Shown: piece after piece, positions 30,464 through 41,828 of the stretch
Numbering within the stretch: position 1 is the stretch's first letter
How the letters are laid out: each line of letters starts with the position of its first letter
NCBI GenBank assembly: GCA_024663395.1
Contig: JANFAH010000006.1
Coordinates: 1,178,001 to 1,242,000, forward strand
Direction of reading: 5' to 3'
Source of the DNA: Pisolithus tinctorius
Taxonomy: Eukaryota; Basidiomycota; Agaricomycetes; Boletales; Pisolithaceae
DNA length: 64,000 nt
The notes under the pieces: model-generated
Database searches by the model: none
What the model saw: only the letters and a program-made list of their open reading frames with translations
Told to the model about the DNA's origin: nothing
Position numbers and translations under genes: made by a program

Positions 30464-33400
30464 TAGGTAGCAGCTCCTGGGACTCCACACAAACTGGGAG
30501 CTGCATTGACTCTGGTTGTGCAAACTTGGAGGCTCATCTCAACATGTCTACTCTTTCCAGTCCAAACTCTTTGACCCCATATATCACTATAGAAAATCCA
30601 GAACTACCTCAGCTCCGTACTCTAGTAGACTCCAGTTCCACTCATTGTTTCATAGATAATCACTTTACTAATCAACATTCATTTACCCCTTACATGGTCT
30701 CACCAATCCAACTCCAGCTTTTCAATGGAATGTCCACCTTTACCATAACCCAGGCAGTAGATGTCAATATCCACTTCGCATCCAGCAATGTCACACTGGT
30801 AACCCTGTATCTTGCTCCATTGGATTCCAAGTGTAAAATAGTTCTCAGGCATAACTGGCTCACCCAATACAATCTGTTGATTGACTGGGTATTGAGCAGT
30901 ATTACTTTCCAGACTCATACACAAGGAATGCCAACCCTGTTGACACCCCCTGTAAGCCTGGTCTCCACCAGTCTTCCTGACCCCAGTCCTAGTGACCAAC
31001 CTGGTCCTGTGCCATCTGTACTGGTCTCCAACTCCCCAGCTTGCATCCCCCTGAAGGCCCCTCTTGTCTCCCTAATCAATGCAGCCACCTTCATGCATGC
31101 CTGAAAACTTGAAGGGTCTGTCCAATTCCAACTTCAGCTCTGCCCCTCAGGCTCAGTTCAAGCCCAATCAGCCTTGGTCTCCCCTCCTCCAGCCTTACCC
31201 AATGTCCTGGAGGAGTACCATGACTTCACTGATGTATTCAGCAAGGCCAAGGCCAAGGCACTCCTGCCACACCAGGAGTATGACCTGAAGATAGAGCTTG
31301 AAGAAGGAACAACCCTGGGGACCTCTTGGCACCATCTACTTGCTGTCCCTGGTCAAGCTCCAAGCTCTCCAGACTTTCATTGATGAGAACCTCACCACTG
31401 GATTCATTTGCCTGACTTCCTCCCCCTATGCTGCACTGGTCCTCTTCATCAAGAAGAAGGATAGCTCCCTTCAGCTTTGTGTAGACTTCCATGGCCTCAA
31501 CAAAATCACTAAGAAAGACCAATACCCACTACCACTCATCTCTGACCTCTTAGACTCACCAAGCCAAGCCAAGATCTATACAAAGATTGATCTTCAGCAC
31601 GCCAACCATCTCATCTGGATTGCCCTGGGCAATGAATGGAAGACCACCTTTCAGACTTGGTATGGATCCTACCAGTGGTTACTGATGCCCTTTGGCCTCA
31701 CCAATGCCCCAGCCACCTCCCAATGCTTCATGAACACAATCTTTGCAGATATGTTGGATGTCTGTGTGGTTGTCTACCTAGACAACATTCTAATCTACTC
31801 CAGAGATAAGGAGTCCCTGTCAAGTACAGGTTTACACTTGGGTGACTGGGCTTCAAGACCAGGTGACAGGGGCTAAGTCCGGTTGACCAAGGTCAAGGCC
31901 AGGAGACAGGGGCTAAGTCCAGCTGGACTGGAATTAAGGCCAGAGGTCAGGGGTTAAGTCCAGAGGACCAGACTTAAGACCGGGAGCACAGGAACAAGAC
32001 CAGTAGCATGGGAAACCAGCCAGTCTTGGAGTGCACACAGGGGGAAGCCAGTCCAGGGTTGGATCTACCTCCCTTGGTCTCAGCTTATGTGCTGTACCCT
32101 TATGCAAGCTGGGGAGAGGTCCAGGACAGGGGTTGGGGATAGCTCAAGGCTCAGCCTTAGTTATAGAGTAGACTCAGAGAGTAGTACAGGGTTGAGGGTA
32201 ATACTAAATTGATATTCTGACTGAGGTGCTATGAAGTATGTACAGGGGTTAAATACATGAGGCTGGTCCAGGGTAACAAACATAAAGCCAGACTTGTTAA
32301 TAAGCTATTAGTGAGATGATTAGCAAGGTGAGGATAGCCACAGTGGCTGTGCTGAGGCTAATAGCCAAAGTCCAGGTGACCAACATACTGGAGTCAGACA
32401 CAGGTTTCATACAGTAAGCAAAAGTCAGACAAAAGGACTAGACTAAATACAGTGCAAACATGGGAAAACAGACTGGAGTTATGTCTGGGTGGCCCAGACA
32501 TAGACCTGGGAGGACTGGGGTGGAGCAGCACAAGGCCAGGAGGCTGGAGTGGACCGGAGATAGGGGTAAAAGACTGGACTTGAGTTATTCAGGCTGGAGT
32601 TGGGTTATCTAGGGCTGGAGTTGGGTTTTCTAGGCTGGACTAGGACCAGAGTTGACCAGAGTTAGGGGCTAGGGGTCTGGACTGGACCAGGATTGAGTCC
32701 AAGAGTCATGGATATGACAGTCCCATAAGCAACATGTCTGAGAGGTGCTCTGCTGGCTTTGGCTTCATGGCCTTTATGCAAAGCCAGAGAAATGTGAGTT
32801 CCTCTCAGACTTGGTCGAGTACCTCAGCTTCCATCTTTCCCCTGCTGGCCTCACAATGTCAAAGGAAAAGGTCCAGACCATCTGCAATTGGCCTGAGCCT
32901 TGCAAGGTCAAGGACATACAATCTCTCCTTGGCTTTGCAAATTTCTATCACCAGTTTATCTTTAACTACTCAGACATCATCAAACCATTAACCCAGCTTA
33001 CTCACAAAGGTGCCCCTTGGAACTTCTCTGAGGAGTGCTGCTGGTCATTCAACAACCTCAAGGCCACCTTCACAACCATGCCAGTCCTAACCCATTTCAT
33101 CCCCAGGGTTCCTATTACCATCAAGACCAATGCATCAGACTATGCCATCACTGGCATACTCTCTATCACCTGCAGTGATGGCCAGATACATCTGGTCACT
33201 TTCTACTCCCAGACTCTGATGGCCCTGGAGTTGAACTATGATACTCATGATAAGGAATTACTTGCAATCTTTGAAGCATTCCAGACCTAGTGCCACTACC
33301 TTGAGAGCTCAGCCTCACCAGTTGACATTGTCACTGACCACAAGAACCTGGAGTATTTTTCTACCTCTAAAGTACTCACCTGCTGCCAAGCTTGCTGGTC

Positions 33401-35097
33401 AGAATTCCTGTCCCAGTTTAATATGATCATCAGATTCAGGCCTGGCAAGCTTGGGGCTAAGCCCAATGCCCTAACTAGACAATGGGATGTCTACCCCACA
33501 GAGGGGGATAGTGGCTATGCCTGAGTGAACCCACAGAATCTGAGACCAGTCTTCACCCAGGAGCAACTAGTGGTCTCCCTTCATGCAACCTACCTTGAGT
33601 ACCCAGTCTTATGAGCCATTGTGCTAATGGACATAAAGAAACTCAATAATGATATCCTGACTGCACTGATGGATGACCCAGTCTCACAAGTCCATCTGTC
33701 TGACATGTCAGATCCCCAGTGGTCAGTAGATGACACTGGCTTCCTTCAGCTTGATGGAAGGATCTACATGCCAGACTCAAATGATCTCCACCTTAGGGTC
33801 TTGCAGCTTAAGCATGACCACCCCCTGTCTGGCCACTTCAGCCAAAACCAAACCCTAGAACTCATATGGTATGAGTATACCTGGCCTGGCCTCAGGACTT
33901 TCATCAAGGCCTATGTGCAGTCTTGCATGGCCTGTGCTCAGGCTAAGGTTCCCTGCCACCAGCCTTACAGCCTCCTCAAACAACTGCCAGTGCCAGAGAA
34001 ACCATGGAATTCCATCTCTATGGATTTCATCAAGCAACTCCCAGCCTCATCTGGCTTCATGGCCATCCTCATTGTAGTTGACCAGCTTTCCAAGCAGGCC
34101 ATCTTCATCCCCACCCATGACACCATCACAGCCCCAGAACTCACCAAACTTTTCCTACTCCATGTCTTTTTGAAGCATGGAGTGCCAGCACACATAACCT
34201 CAGACCAAGGCTTGGGCTTCATATCTCACTTCTTCTGGTCACTCCATAAGGCCTTAGATATGTGCTTACACTTCACCTCAGGCTACCACCCCAAAGGTGA
34301 TGACCAGACCAAGAGGACCAACCAGACTCTTGAACAATACCTCCAAGTGTACTGCAACTACCAGCAGGACAATTGGGCTGACCTCTTACCTTCGGCTGAG
34401 TTTGCCTACAACAATGACCCTAGTGCTACTACCAGTGTTTCACCATTCTTTGCTAATAAGGGCCACCACCCTAACATCTCAGTGTACCTGGAGCATGATC
34501 TTACCTCTGCTCGGGCTCATGATTATGCAGTTGACTCAGACTCACTGTATCAGTACCTACATGAGGAGATGACCCTTGCATGACAGTGCTACCAAGGACT
34601 GGCTGATGCCACAACACATGCCAGCTCTGGACTTCAAGGTTGGTGACCAGGTATATGTCAAAGCTAGATACTTCTGGTCAACCTGGCCTTCCAAGAAGCT
34701 TTCAGAAAAAAACCATGGGCCATACCCGGTCATAGCTCAGGCCAGTACCCATTCATTCACACTGCACCTGCCAGACTCAATGTGCATGGTACACCCAGTC
34801 TTCCATGTCTCCCAACTCAAGCCAGCCATTCCTAATACCATCCTGAACCAGACTCAGCCACCACCACTCCCACCAGTTGATGTTGATGGTGAACTAGAGT
34901 TCAAGGTGGCTGAAATCCTTGACTCCAAGGTTGACTGGCATCACCAGTGTTGGCTTCAATACTTAGTGTGTTGGACCAGCTACAAAGGGACTGATGAAGA
35001 AACTACATAGGTACTCACCACTGAGCTAGACAATGCTTCTGAACTCATACAAGAATTCCACTCTCACTACCCTGGTAAACCTGGCCCACACCAATGA
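30464..35097 (+). pseudogene. pol of element C: protease, RT, RNase H, integrase, chromodomain
   Basis: Protease: LVDSSSTHCFIDNHF (about 30615). RT: KKKDSSLQLCVDFHGLNKIT and YTKIDLQHANHLIWI; the catalytic box VVYLDNILIYS has Asn for the second Asp of YLDD. A solo LTR splits RT at 31818-32719. RNase H (32745-33290) starts in LYAKPEKCEF and continues ITGILSITCSDGQIHLVTFY. Integrase: zinc-finger end CMACAQAKVPCHQPY, first Asp in SMDFIKQLP, second Asp in ITSDQGLGF, third residue Lys in DDQTKRTNQ instead of Glu. Chromodomain: LQYLVCWTSYKGTDEETT then HYPGKPGPHQ, stop 35095-35097. TGA and TAG codons and frameshifts occur throughout. Confidence 0.9.
31818..32719 (-). repeat. Solo LTR, family F, old copy (902 bp) inside RT of element C
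   Basis: Runs TGTCAAGTACAGG to GGATATGACA with GTCCC on both sides (31813-31817, 32720-32724). Removing it and one duplication restores the reading from SRDKES to HKQHV. Read on the minus strand, TATTTAA (32255-32249) is followed 33 nt later by AGTCAGAATAT (32222-32212), the promoter layout of the Ty3 LTRs here. The second copy is at 48023-48926 and is much richer in CpG. Confidence 0.94.
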
Positions 35098-35280
35098 GTA
35101 CTGGTCTCAACTGGCCTCAGTTTCTTTTCTGTTCTCTACCAGTATCTAGTTTCCCTTGACCTCTTACTTACCTTGTTTCCCTTTTCCTTGTTTTCTCTTA
35201 CTTCACTACATGAGACTGAAACCAAACACCAGACTGGACTTTGGCAAAAGAAAGAAGTAACAGGCACTACACTATGGTGA

Positions 35281-36367
35281 CTACTTGGCCTTGGCCATGG
35301 GTTCATCTCCCCCCTTGGCCTCCTCTTCCACACCCTTGGACTGCAGCCATTCCACTTCCTTGTGCAACTCCTCAGCATCAAGTTTGGATGAGCCCAAGTC
35401 TGAAGGGGTGACTGCCACCCTGAAGCCATAGGACTCATTGAGTATTGACTCAAGTGCATCAGCAATTCAACCCAAGTTCTTGACTGCAGCTTCTTGCAGC
35501 TCAAAGAGTCCTGCCAGGTTGTTGGCAATAAGTCCCATGATGTCAATCAAGTGCTCAAGCTTATCTTCTAAACCCAAGTACCTGTCCATGCCAGCCTCCT
35601 TCAACCCACTTCTGCCAGCCTTGGGTTCATCAAGGTCCAAGACCTTGGTCAGCTTCATACTCATCTTCACCTGCTTCTGCCTGCTGGGCCCAGCCTCAGC
35701 ATTCTCCTCATCGACCTTCCACTTCTTCCCCTTGTTGACTTTCCCCTTGGCCTTCAAGCCAGCCTTGACATCCTTCCCATCTCTGGGCCACCTGCACTTG
35801 CCTTTGGACTGGTTGCAGTGCATGCAGGCAACCCACTTCTTGTTGTCATCCATGAGGAACTCACAGACAGCCTTGGCCCAGGAGCAGCAAGTGCAACTAA
35901 AAAGAAGCTAAGAGGAATGTGTATCAGTTTCATAAAGATACTCACCTGTGGTCCATCACCACCCTTTTTGCTTCACCCACAGCATCACCACCACTGGCCC
36001 CAGCCTCACTACCCTTTCCTGCCTCAGCCTTGCATTTGTGCTCAGCCTTGCACTTCTCCTCCTCCTCATGTGCCCTCCTCCCCTCAGCCTCCCACACTAC
36101 CCTCATGGCCTTGGCCCTCTCCCTCTCTGCCTTCTCAGCCTCAGCCTTCTCCCTCTCCACTCTCTCAGCCTCAAGCCAAGCCTGTTCTTCCCACCAGGCT
36201 TGTTCAGCTGCCTTTTGTATCTTCCTTTCCTTCAACTTGGCCTTCATCACCTCTTCCTCATTGTCAGTGTCATACCTGATGGTGTCATCCAGTACCTGGG
36301 TCCAGTCAACTACAACCCAGCCTTTGCTGTTATTGTTGGTCAAGGTGATTGGTCTTGAATTGGACAT
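35281..36367 (-). pseudogene. Antisense accessory gene of element C, with an intron
   Basis: Join of 36367-35946 and 35896-35281. Exon 1: ATG, then SNSRPITLTNNNSKGW, VVVDWTQVLDDTIRYDTD and a long Glu/Ala/Arg/Lys coiled coil. The intron (35945-35897, 49 bp) has donor GTGAGT and acceptor TTTTAG, and the join is in phase (G-D-H-S). Exon 2: CTCCSWAKAVC, then VACMHCNQSKGKCRWP (a C-x2-C-x5-C cluster), a basic Lys/Gly stretch, and a helical C-terminal domain (LEDKLEHLIDIMGLIANNLA). One in-frame TGA at about 35470 (NLG-stop-IADALES) fits a decayed CGA. It lies tail-to-tail with pol (184 bp) and starts close to the 3' LTR. About 345 residues. Function unknown. Confidence 0.75.
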
Positions 36368-36380
36368 GATGGTTGAGGTA

Positions 36381-37951
36381 CAGTGAGGGACAAAAGTGTT
36401 GCAATGTTTGTGAGGTGTGACTTGCTGCTGATGTAGCTCAGGCTGTTCTGCATGGATAATCATGATACCTATACCATTGGAAAGGGGTGACTCTAAGCTT
36501 TCCAGAGCACTAAGGTTCAGTCAAAACAAAGCAATACATGCCGAGATACACCCTATTCTTTCTGAAAAGTGCATTGCAACGCTTTTGTCCCTGACTGGTG
36601 AAATAGTGAAAAGTGACTTTTTGATGGGATTGAGGGCATGAAGGATGGGAAAATATGATTACATAATAAACCACATGGTCTTCCAGATGATTTGTCAGCA
36701 TGTAAACAATGACAAACATTGGACTTGTACCATTAACCCTCCCTCTTTTACCACAACTCATGAAATCATCTCTCTAGCTCACATGGTCATTTTCTCAAGG
36801 AATTCTTATCAAATACCAGTGGCCACCACAGTGCCATCAGTATAACATGCTCTCAGAACCATCAGTCCCTTAAAAAACCTGCTGTCAGTCATTCCCTGGA
36901 CTGTTTCCCCACCCATGCCTGATGTATTCTGGGACTAATCAGTACTTGGAAGGCTAAGAATGTTATGGAGGTCAATCTGGCACCTCAGAACATGATGGAC
37001 AAACCAATCCCCTCTTAACCAATGCATTTCTGGCACAGACACTTGTATGGAAGCCAGGGTGAGACACAATCCTCTTTACCCTTGGGTGTCATCAGAAGGA
37101 TATGCTACTAAGGTGTGATGGAGCAGAATCCTGTGCTTCCATCTGGCCCTGAATATTGCCTTTGGTCACAAGTGACTGCACAACCCTTCCCCAGTCATCC
37201 ACAGTTCAGATCAGAGCAAGATCTAGTGAACCCTCTTATGGTGCTTGGAGCACAAGGAGGTTTTGTCTCACCCTGACTTCCATACAAGTGTCTCTGTGCC
37301 AGAAATGCATTGGTTAAGAGGGGATTGGTTTGTCCATCATGTTCTGAGGTGCCAGATTGACCTCCATAACATTCTTAGCCTTCCAAGTACTGATTAGTCC
37401 CAGAATACATCAGGCATGGGTGGGGAAACAGTCCAGGGAATGACTGACAGCAGGTTTTTTAAGGGACTGATGGTTCTGAGAGCATGTTATACTGATGGCA
37501 CTGTGGTGGCCACTGGTATTTGATAAGAATTCCTTGAGAAAATGACCATGTGAGCTAGAGAGATGATTTCATGAGTTGTGGTAAAAGAGGGAGGGTTAAT
37601 GGTACAAGTCCAATGTTTGTCATTGTTTACATGCTGACAAATCATCTGGAAGACCATGTGGTTTATTATGTAATCATATTTTCCCATCCTTCATGCCCTC
37701 AATCCCATCAAAAAGTCACTTTTCACTATTTCACCAGTCAGGGACAAAAGCGTTGCAATGCACTTTTCAGAAAGAATAGGGTGTATCTCGGCATGTATTG
37801 CTTTGTTTTGACTGAACCTTAGTGCTCTGGAAAGCTTAGAGTCACCCCTTTCCAATGGTATAGGTATCATGATTATCCATGCAGAACAGCCTGAGCTACA
37901 TCAGCAGCAAGTCACACCTCACAAACATTGCAACACTTTTGTCCCTCACTG
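36381..37951. mobile_element. Tc1-derived foldback FB3 (1571 bp)
   Basis: CAGTGAGGGACAAAAGTG at 36381 and its inverse ending at 37951, flanked by TA (36379-36380, 37952-37953). Arms about 36381-37068 and 37262-37951 are near-identical: the same 83-codon frame at 36510-36761 (minus) and 37571-37822 (plus) is unchanged. The loop of about 195 bp holds the longer tail of the left half, ending near a decayed Tc1 first-Asp region (SSDQSKI, about 37200-37220). Same length and layout as 21927-23499. Inserted 13 bp upstream of the accessory gene ATG. Confidence 0.92.
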
Positions 37952-38076
37952 TACAAAGGAAAGACACAAAGGGCTTAGCAGGCCACAAGTATCATTTTTC
38001 AAACTCAGCCAGGTTTCAGACTCAGCCTACCACTCTTGCAGGGGTCTCATGGGTTCAACCCTTAAGAGGGGGATAC

Positions 38077-38601
38077 TGTCATAACCATGCTTTGACCCTG
38101 GCTGGACTCAGCCTTGCATTCATCCAGTCCAGCCTCAGCCTTGCCAGTCACTTACCCCCAGTTGGTCTAGCATGGTTAACACTGCCTTGCAGTGCATGTC
38201 ACTTCAGATGAACTCTGCCCAGTCTTGTCCCCAGTCTGCCCTGTCCTGGTCTCCATTACCTTAGTCATATATTACTAATACCATTCTTACCAATCACCTT
38301 AGCAATCTTTGCAAGACCAGCATTACCAGTCTCCATACTATAGTTCTGTCTCTGGTATATAAACCCATAGTTACTCAACTTGTACTCTCCAGTCTGAAAT
38401 CAACTGTCTACTCTGATAACCCCACCTCAGCCTCAGACTCAGACTGAAACCCATGCAAGGGAATAGCACTGCATCCTCAGTCACTAGGTCCAACCAGCCC
38501 TCCCCTCTGTACCCCTGCTCCCCTTCTGATCCTGAACCCTTGGCCTCATGCCTGCTTTGGTCTCCAGTCCAGTCTCAAATCTGGACATCATGAACTTGAT
38601 A
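38077..38601 (+). repeat. 3' LTR of element C (525 bp)
   Basis: Runs TGTCATAACC to GAACTTGATA (final CA changed to TA). TATATAAA 38356-38363 and AGTCTGAAAT 38391-38400 form the predicted promoter and transcript start. Preceded by TTAAGAGGGGGATAC. Confidence 0.93.
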
Positions 38602-38979
38602 GCTCACTGCTCATCTGGTCACTGACTTTTCATCTCTGCACATATTTTTGGTACTGTTCTCTAGAAATTACACAGGGCTCAAAGGATATGAATCTTGTGT
38701 GAAGAACTATGTAATAATGGGCTCACAATCTTGGTTATATGTGTAATGGATATCTGCAAGGCAGACCTGTGTCACATTGGCCTGATTCTGAATCTCCAAA
38801 AATCATGGTGATCTGACTTGAACTGATTGGTGCCATTGATTGAGCCTGTTACAATGTGACAATATATATCCCAATTGTGGGCAGAGGGCAATGTGGATGT
38901 CAGAGATACAGGGTAGGATGTCCAACATTTGCCTCTGTGGTATTTGTATAACATCTCACTGGTGTCCAGAGAGTGAGAT
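38602..38979. other. Spacer before the tandem repeat
   Basis: AT-rich sequence with no gene or repeat recognised. Confidence 0.5.
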
Positions 38980-39133
38980 GGGATGTCCCAACATAGCCTG
39001 AGAGGCTGCTGTGGGACATCCCACTGGTTTCTGGAAGGGGGGATGGGATGTCCCAACATAGCCTGAGAGGCTGTTGTGGGACATCCCACTGGCTGCTGGA
39101 GGGGGGGGGATGTCCCAATGTAGCCTTATGATG
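38980..39133 (+). repeat. Short array of the 65-bp palindromic minisatellite
   Basis: GGGATGTCCC starts at 38980, 39045 and 39107 (steps 65 and 62). Each unit continues CATAGCCTGAGAGGCTG and TGTGGGACATCCCACTGG as in the main array, then homology fades after 39133. Confidence 0.88.
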
Positions 39134-39438
39134 GAAATGTGACCAGAGCTGGGATTGAAGCAACCTCTTAGGTGTTAGCCAGGTACTCTGACTGCTCAGC
39201 TGAGTATATTGTCTAGGTGATAGCATCAGTAGCATGGGGCATGAACCAGTGATGTGGGAACAAGACTATGTGGAGTGCAATGCACAGAATACACCATTTC
39301 CAACATGGTCCTTCAATCTGGGAATTTTTGGAGTGCAACAAAGGTGCATGCCCCCTATGGTCATGCAAATGGTCTGATAGCATTTTGGCCTTGTGTTATG
39401 TGGAGGGTGTTGTGGGAGATCTGGCCAGACAGGGGGGT

Positions 39439-39968
39439 GGGATGTCCCAACTTAGCCTTAGAGGCTGCTATGGGACATCCCACTGCTGGCCAGATGGTGG
39501 GGAGGGATGTCCCAATGTAGCCTTAGAGGCTGTTGTGGGACATCCCACTGGTTGGAAAAGGGGAGGGTGGGATGTCCCAATGTAGCCTTAGAGGCTATTG
39601 TGGGACATCCCCCTGGTTGCCAGAGGGGGGGAAGGGATGTCCCAATGTAGCTTTAGAGGCTGTCATGGGACATCCCTCTGGTTGCCAGAGGGGAGGGTGG
39701 GATGTCCCAATGTAGGCTTAGAGGCTGTTGGGGGACATCCCACTGGTTGGCAGTGGGGAGGGTGGGGTGTCTCAATGTAGGCTTGGAGGCTGTTGTGGGA
39801 CATCCCACTGCTTGGCAGAGGGAACAGTGGGATGCCCCAATGTAGCCTTAGAGGCTATTGTGGGACATCCCACTGCTTGGCAAAGGGGAGGGTGGGATGT
39901 CCCAAGGTAGCTTTAGAGGCTGCTGTGGGACATCCAAAGTCCCCTTATGAAAGTCAGTGGGATGTCCC
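39439..39968 (+). repeat. Main 65-bp tandem array, eight exact-length units
   Basis: The GGGATGTCCC anchor (one unit GGGGTGTCTC) begins at 39439, 39504, 39569, 39634, 39699, 39764, 39829, 39894 and 39959: always 65 bp apart with no indel. Each unit is an imperfect 43-bp dyad, with GGGATGTCCC and GGGACATCCC as outer arms and AGCCT/AGGCT as inner arms, plus a G-rich spacer of about 22 bp. Because 65 is not a multiple of 3, frames shift each unit, and the open frames across it are not genes. Confidence 0.93.
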
Positions 39969-40685
39969 ATCCCAGCCTCAGGGGGCTATGATGGCACATC
40001 CTCCTATGTTACCTTTGCAGACCAGCACAATGCCCCATGACAACCTCACAGGCTCATCTGGGACATTCTGCCCTCTGCAGATGGTGTTGCAAAGGTGGCC
40101 AACACCATGTTCTATGTGGGGGACTTTGAGATATTGGCTTGTCACACAAGTGTTCAAAAACCATTTACTTCTTCCTTCATACAGTACAAGTTGTATGATG
40201 TATAGACACGAATTGATTGAATTTATCATTGCAGTTTTCATGGCAAATGTGGATGCCCAGGTGGGTCATCCCCCTGGCAACTAGTGAGATGTCCCAATAC
40301 AGCAGAATCACATTGCAAAGATGTACATGAAAAGTACTATTGTATATTACTATGCATGGTGGGATAGGAGGGGATATATAGGTCAAAGGATACTTATTAA
40401 ACCTGTCAGAGGAGCAAGGGGGCTAGGATTTCTGCAGCTATTTCAATGCCAATATAAGCTGCACTTTCAGGAGTAGGGACCCCTGTCACCCAAGGCAGCC
40501 TTGGGACATCCCAAATAATTGCATTTGAATGGATGGCTATGTGGGGAAATCCCATCTGTCCCAGGGCCTAAAAGTCTGCATAGCCCTGGGACATGACCAG
40601 ATGTCCCTGGGCAGACCTTGGTCTGGGAGGCTATTAGGCTGGATGGTTTGGAGAAACTATTCAGCCTAAATGCTTATGAAAAATG
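39969..40685 (+). other. Degenerate flank of the minisatellite
   Basis: Scattered GGGACATCCC-like and GATGTCCC-like pieces occur at 40270-40290, 40500-40510 and 40580-40610, suggesting a formerly longer array. No gene recognised. Confidence 0.5.
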
Positions 40686-41007
40686 GTTACCTGAAGTGAT
40701 AATGACCCCAAGCACACATCTAGGAGAGCCCAAAGTTGGTTGGAAGGACAGGAAATCAACCTTCTGGACTGGCCTGCACAATCTCCAGACCTAAATCTCA
40801 CTGAACATACTTGGAATCACCTCAAGAGATGCCTCTCAGGTTATGAGAGTGCTCCTACAGGCATTCACTGACTGTGGGAAAGAGTGGTGGAGGAGTGGGG
40901 GAGATTGATGAGGAGCAGTGTCAAAAATAGATAGATAGCATGCCTAGAAGGATTGAAGCAGTTATTAGGGCAAAAGGAGCTCATACCAAGTACTAAATTT
41001 CTGGATG
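40686..41007 (+). pseudogene. Tc1 transposase C-terminal fragment (DDE domain end)
   Basis: Reads SDNDPKHTSRRAQSWL, LLDWPAQSPDLNLTEHTWNH, LWERVVEEWGRL and, after a +1 shift, IDSMPRRIEAVIRAKGAHTK-Y-stop. It holds the second catalytic Asp (in DNDPKHT) and the third residue Glu (LNLTEHTW) of the Tc1 DDE domain. One TGA (IH-stop-LWERV) fits a decayed CGA. The N-terminal two thirds are absent. It is complementary in extent to the 5' halves found in the foldbacks and at 60777, though relation by family is unproven. Confidence 0.82.
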
Positions 41008-41536
41008 CCATTAGGCCCAGGTCTGTAAACTCTTTGTCATCCACGATCATACTGGACTGTTAACTCTGGTCATATGCAGGGTGGGGCTGGGGAGAGTTGG
41101 AATGTTGGGGGTTGTACAAAGCATGCAGAGACTTGTCTTCCACCACGCTCACTTGGACTTCACCACCAGCCCTGTGTCTGCACACGGTTGGATTTATGAG
41201 TGGTACTGACTTGCCACTGAATACCAAGTAGCTGGGCCAAGGCACAACAGCCCACAAAATGCCATGGTTCCCAGCTTAGGCATCATTGACTGACAACACA
41301 TCATCCCAGGATTTCCACTCTGCTACATGTAAGCCTCCTATTTCCTCGTGATAGTATTCTGCACTTTTCTTAGTGTTGTCTTGCCTTTGAGACAACTGCA
41401 ACCAGTCACTAATTTCACTACAAACTCAGCTCCTCAATTCCCTGTGGAACTCCTTCCCTAGCATCAATTTGGGCACATTTCCCTATGTAGTGTGCCCATC
41501 GGTGATGTCACCTGGAAACCATTGACAGTAGACTTC
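41008..41536 (-). other. Unrecognised remnant left of the copia plus copy
   Basis: Minus-strand reading gives protein-like stretches (FHRELRS, SEISDWLQLSQRQDNTKKSA, VVPWPSYLVFSGKSVPLINP) with TGA breaks. Joining 41536 to 49319 (copia and one ACTTC duplication removed) extends the locus to the right. It is probably a decayed host gene; I cannot name it. Confidence 0.35.
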
Positions 41537-41828
41537 TGTTGAGAATGTGATCTGGAATTATGGTAGCATCTTGGAGTTTCACCCAGAGGGCTCGGAATTT
41601 CTCCCTGACCCTCAGAATTAAATTCCAATGTCAACGTGCTTACTAGTTACCATACTATAAATTTTCTGCACCATTGTTTTCCACCTCAGTGACTACTTTG
41701 TACACTGAGGTGAGTATAGCTAGATTCCCACTCATTTACTTGGTACTGACATAGTGTAGAAACTCATACCTTCATTAGGTACTAATATAGTGACTACTTT
41801 GTACACTGAGAAACTCATACCTTTGTTA
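41537..41828 (+). repeat. 5' LTR of copia plus copy (292 bp)
   Basis: TGTTGAGAATG to CTTTGTTA; partner of 49026-49313. Confidence 0.94.

Larger units (their letters stand above)
28388..38601 (+). mobile_element. Ty3/gypsy chromovirus C, 5' LTR truncated, with three nested insertions
   Basis: Layout: last 143 bp of the 5' LTR, primer-binding site, gag, protease-RT-RNase H-integrase-chromodomain, convergent antisense accessory gene, polypurine tract (AAGAGGGGGATAC before 38077), 3' LTR. Inside are a solo LTR of its own family (29776-30306), a solo LTR of another family (31818-32719) and foldback FB3 (36381-37951). Subtracting these and adding the missing LTR part gives about 7.6 kb, close to element E (7.45 kb). 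It is strongly CpG-poor. Confidence 0.93.

Noticed and set aside
36510..37822. Repeated 83- and 66-codon ORFs in FB2 and FB3
   Set aside because: They are antisense frames of the Tc1 terminal region, present because the arms are copies; the transposase lies in another, broken frame.
39254..39910. Overlapping open frames rich in Gly/Trp/Pro across the minisatellite
   Set aside because: They are by-products of a 65-bp period that rotates frames; no shared start or codon bias.
39439..39968. CRISPR-like regular repeat
   Set aside because: Units are contiguous and similar throughout, with no unique spacers, and the genome is eukaryotic. It is a minisatellite.
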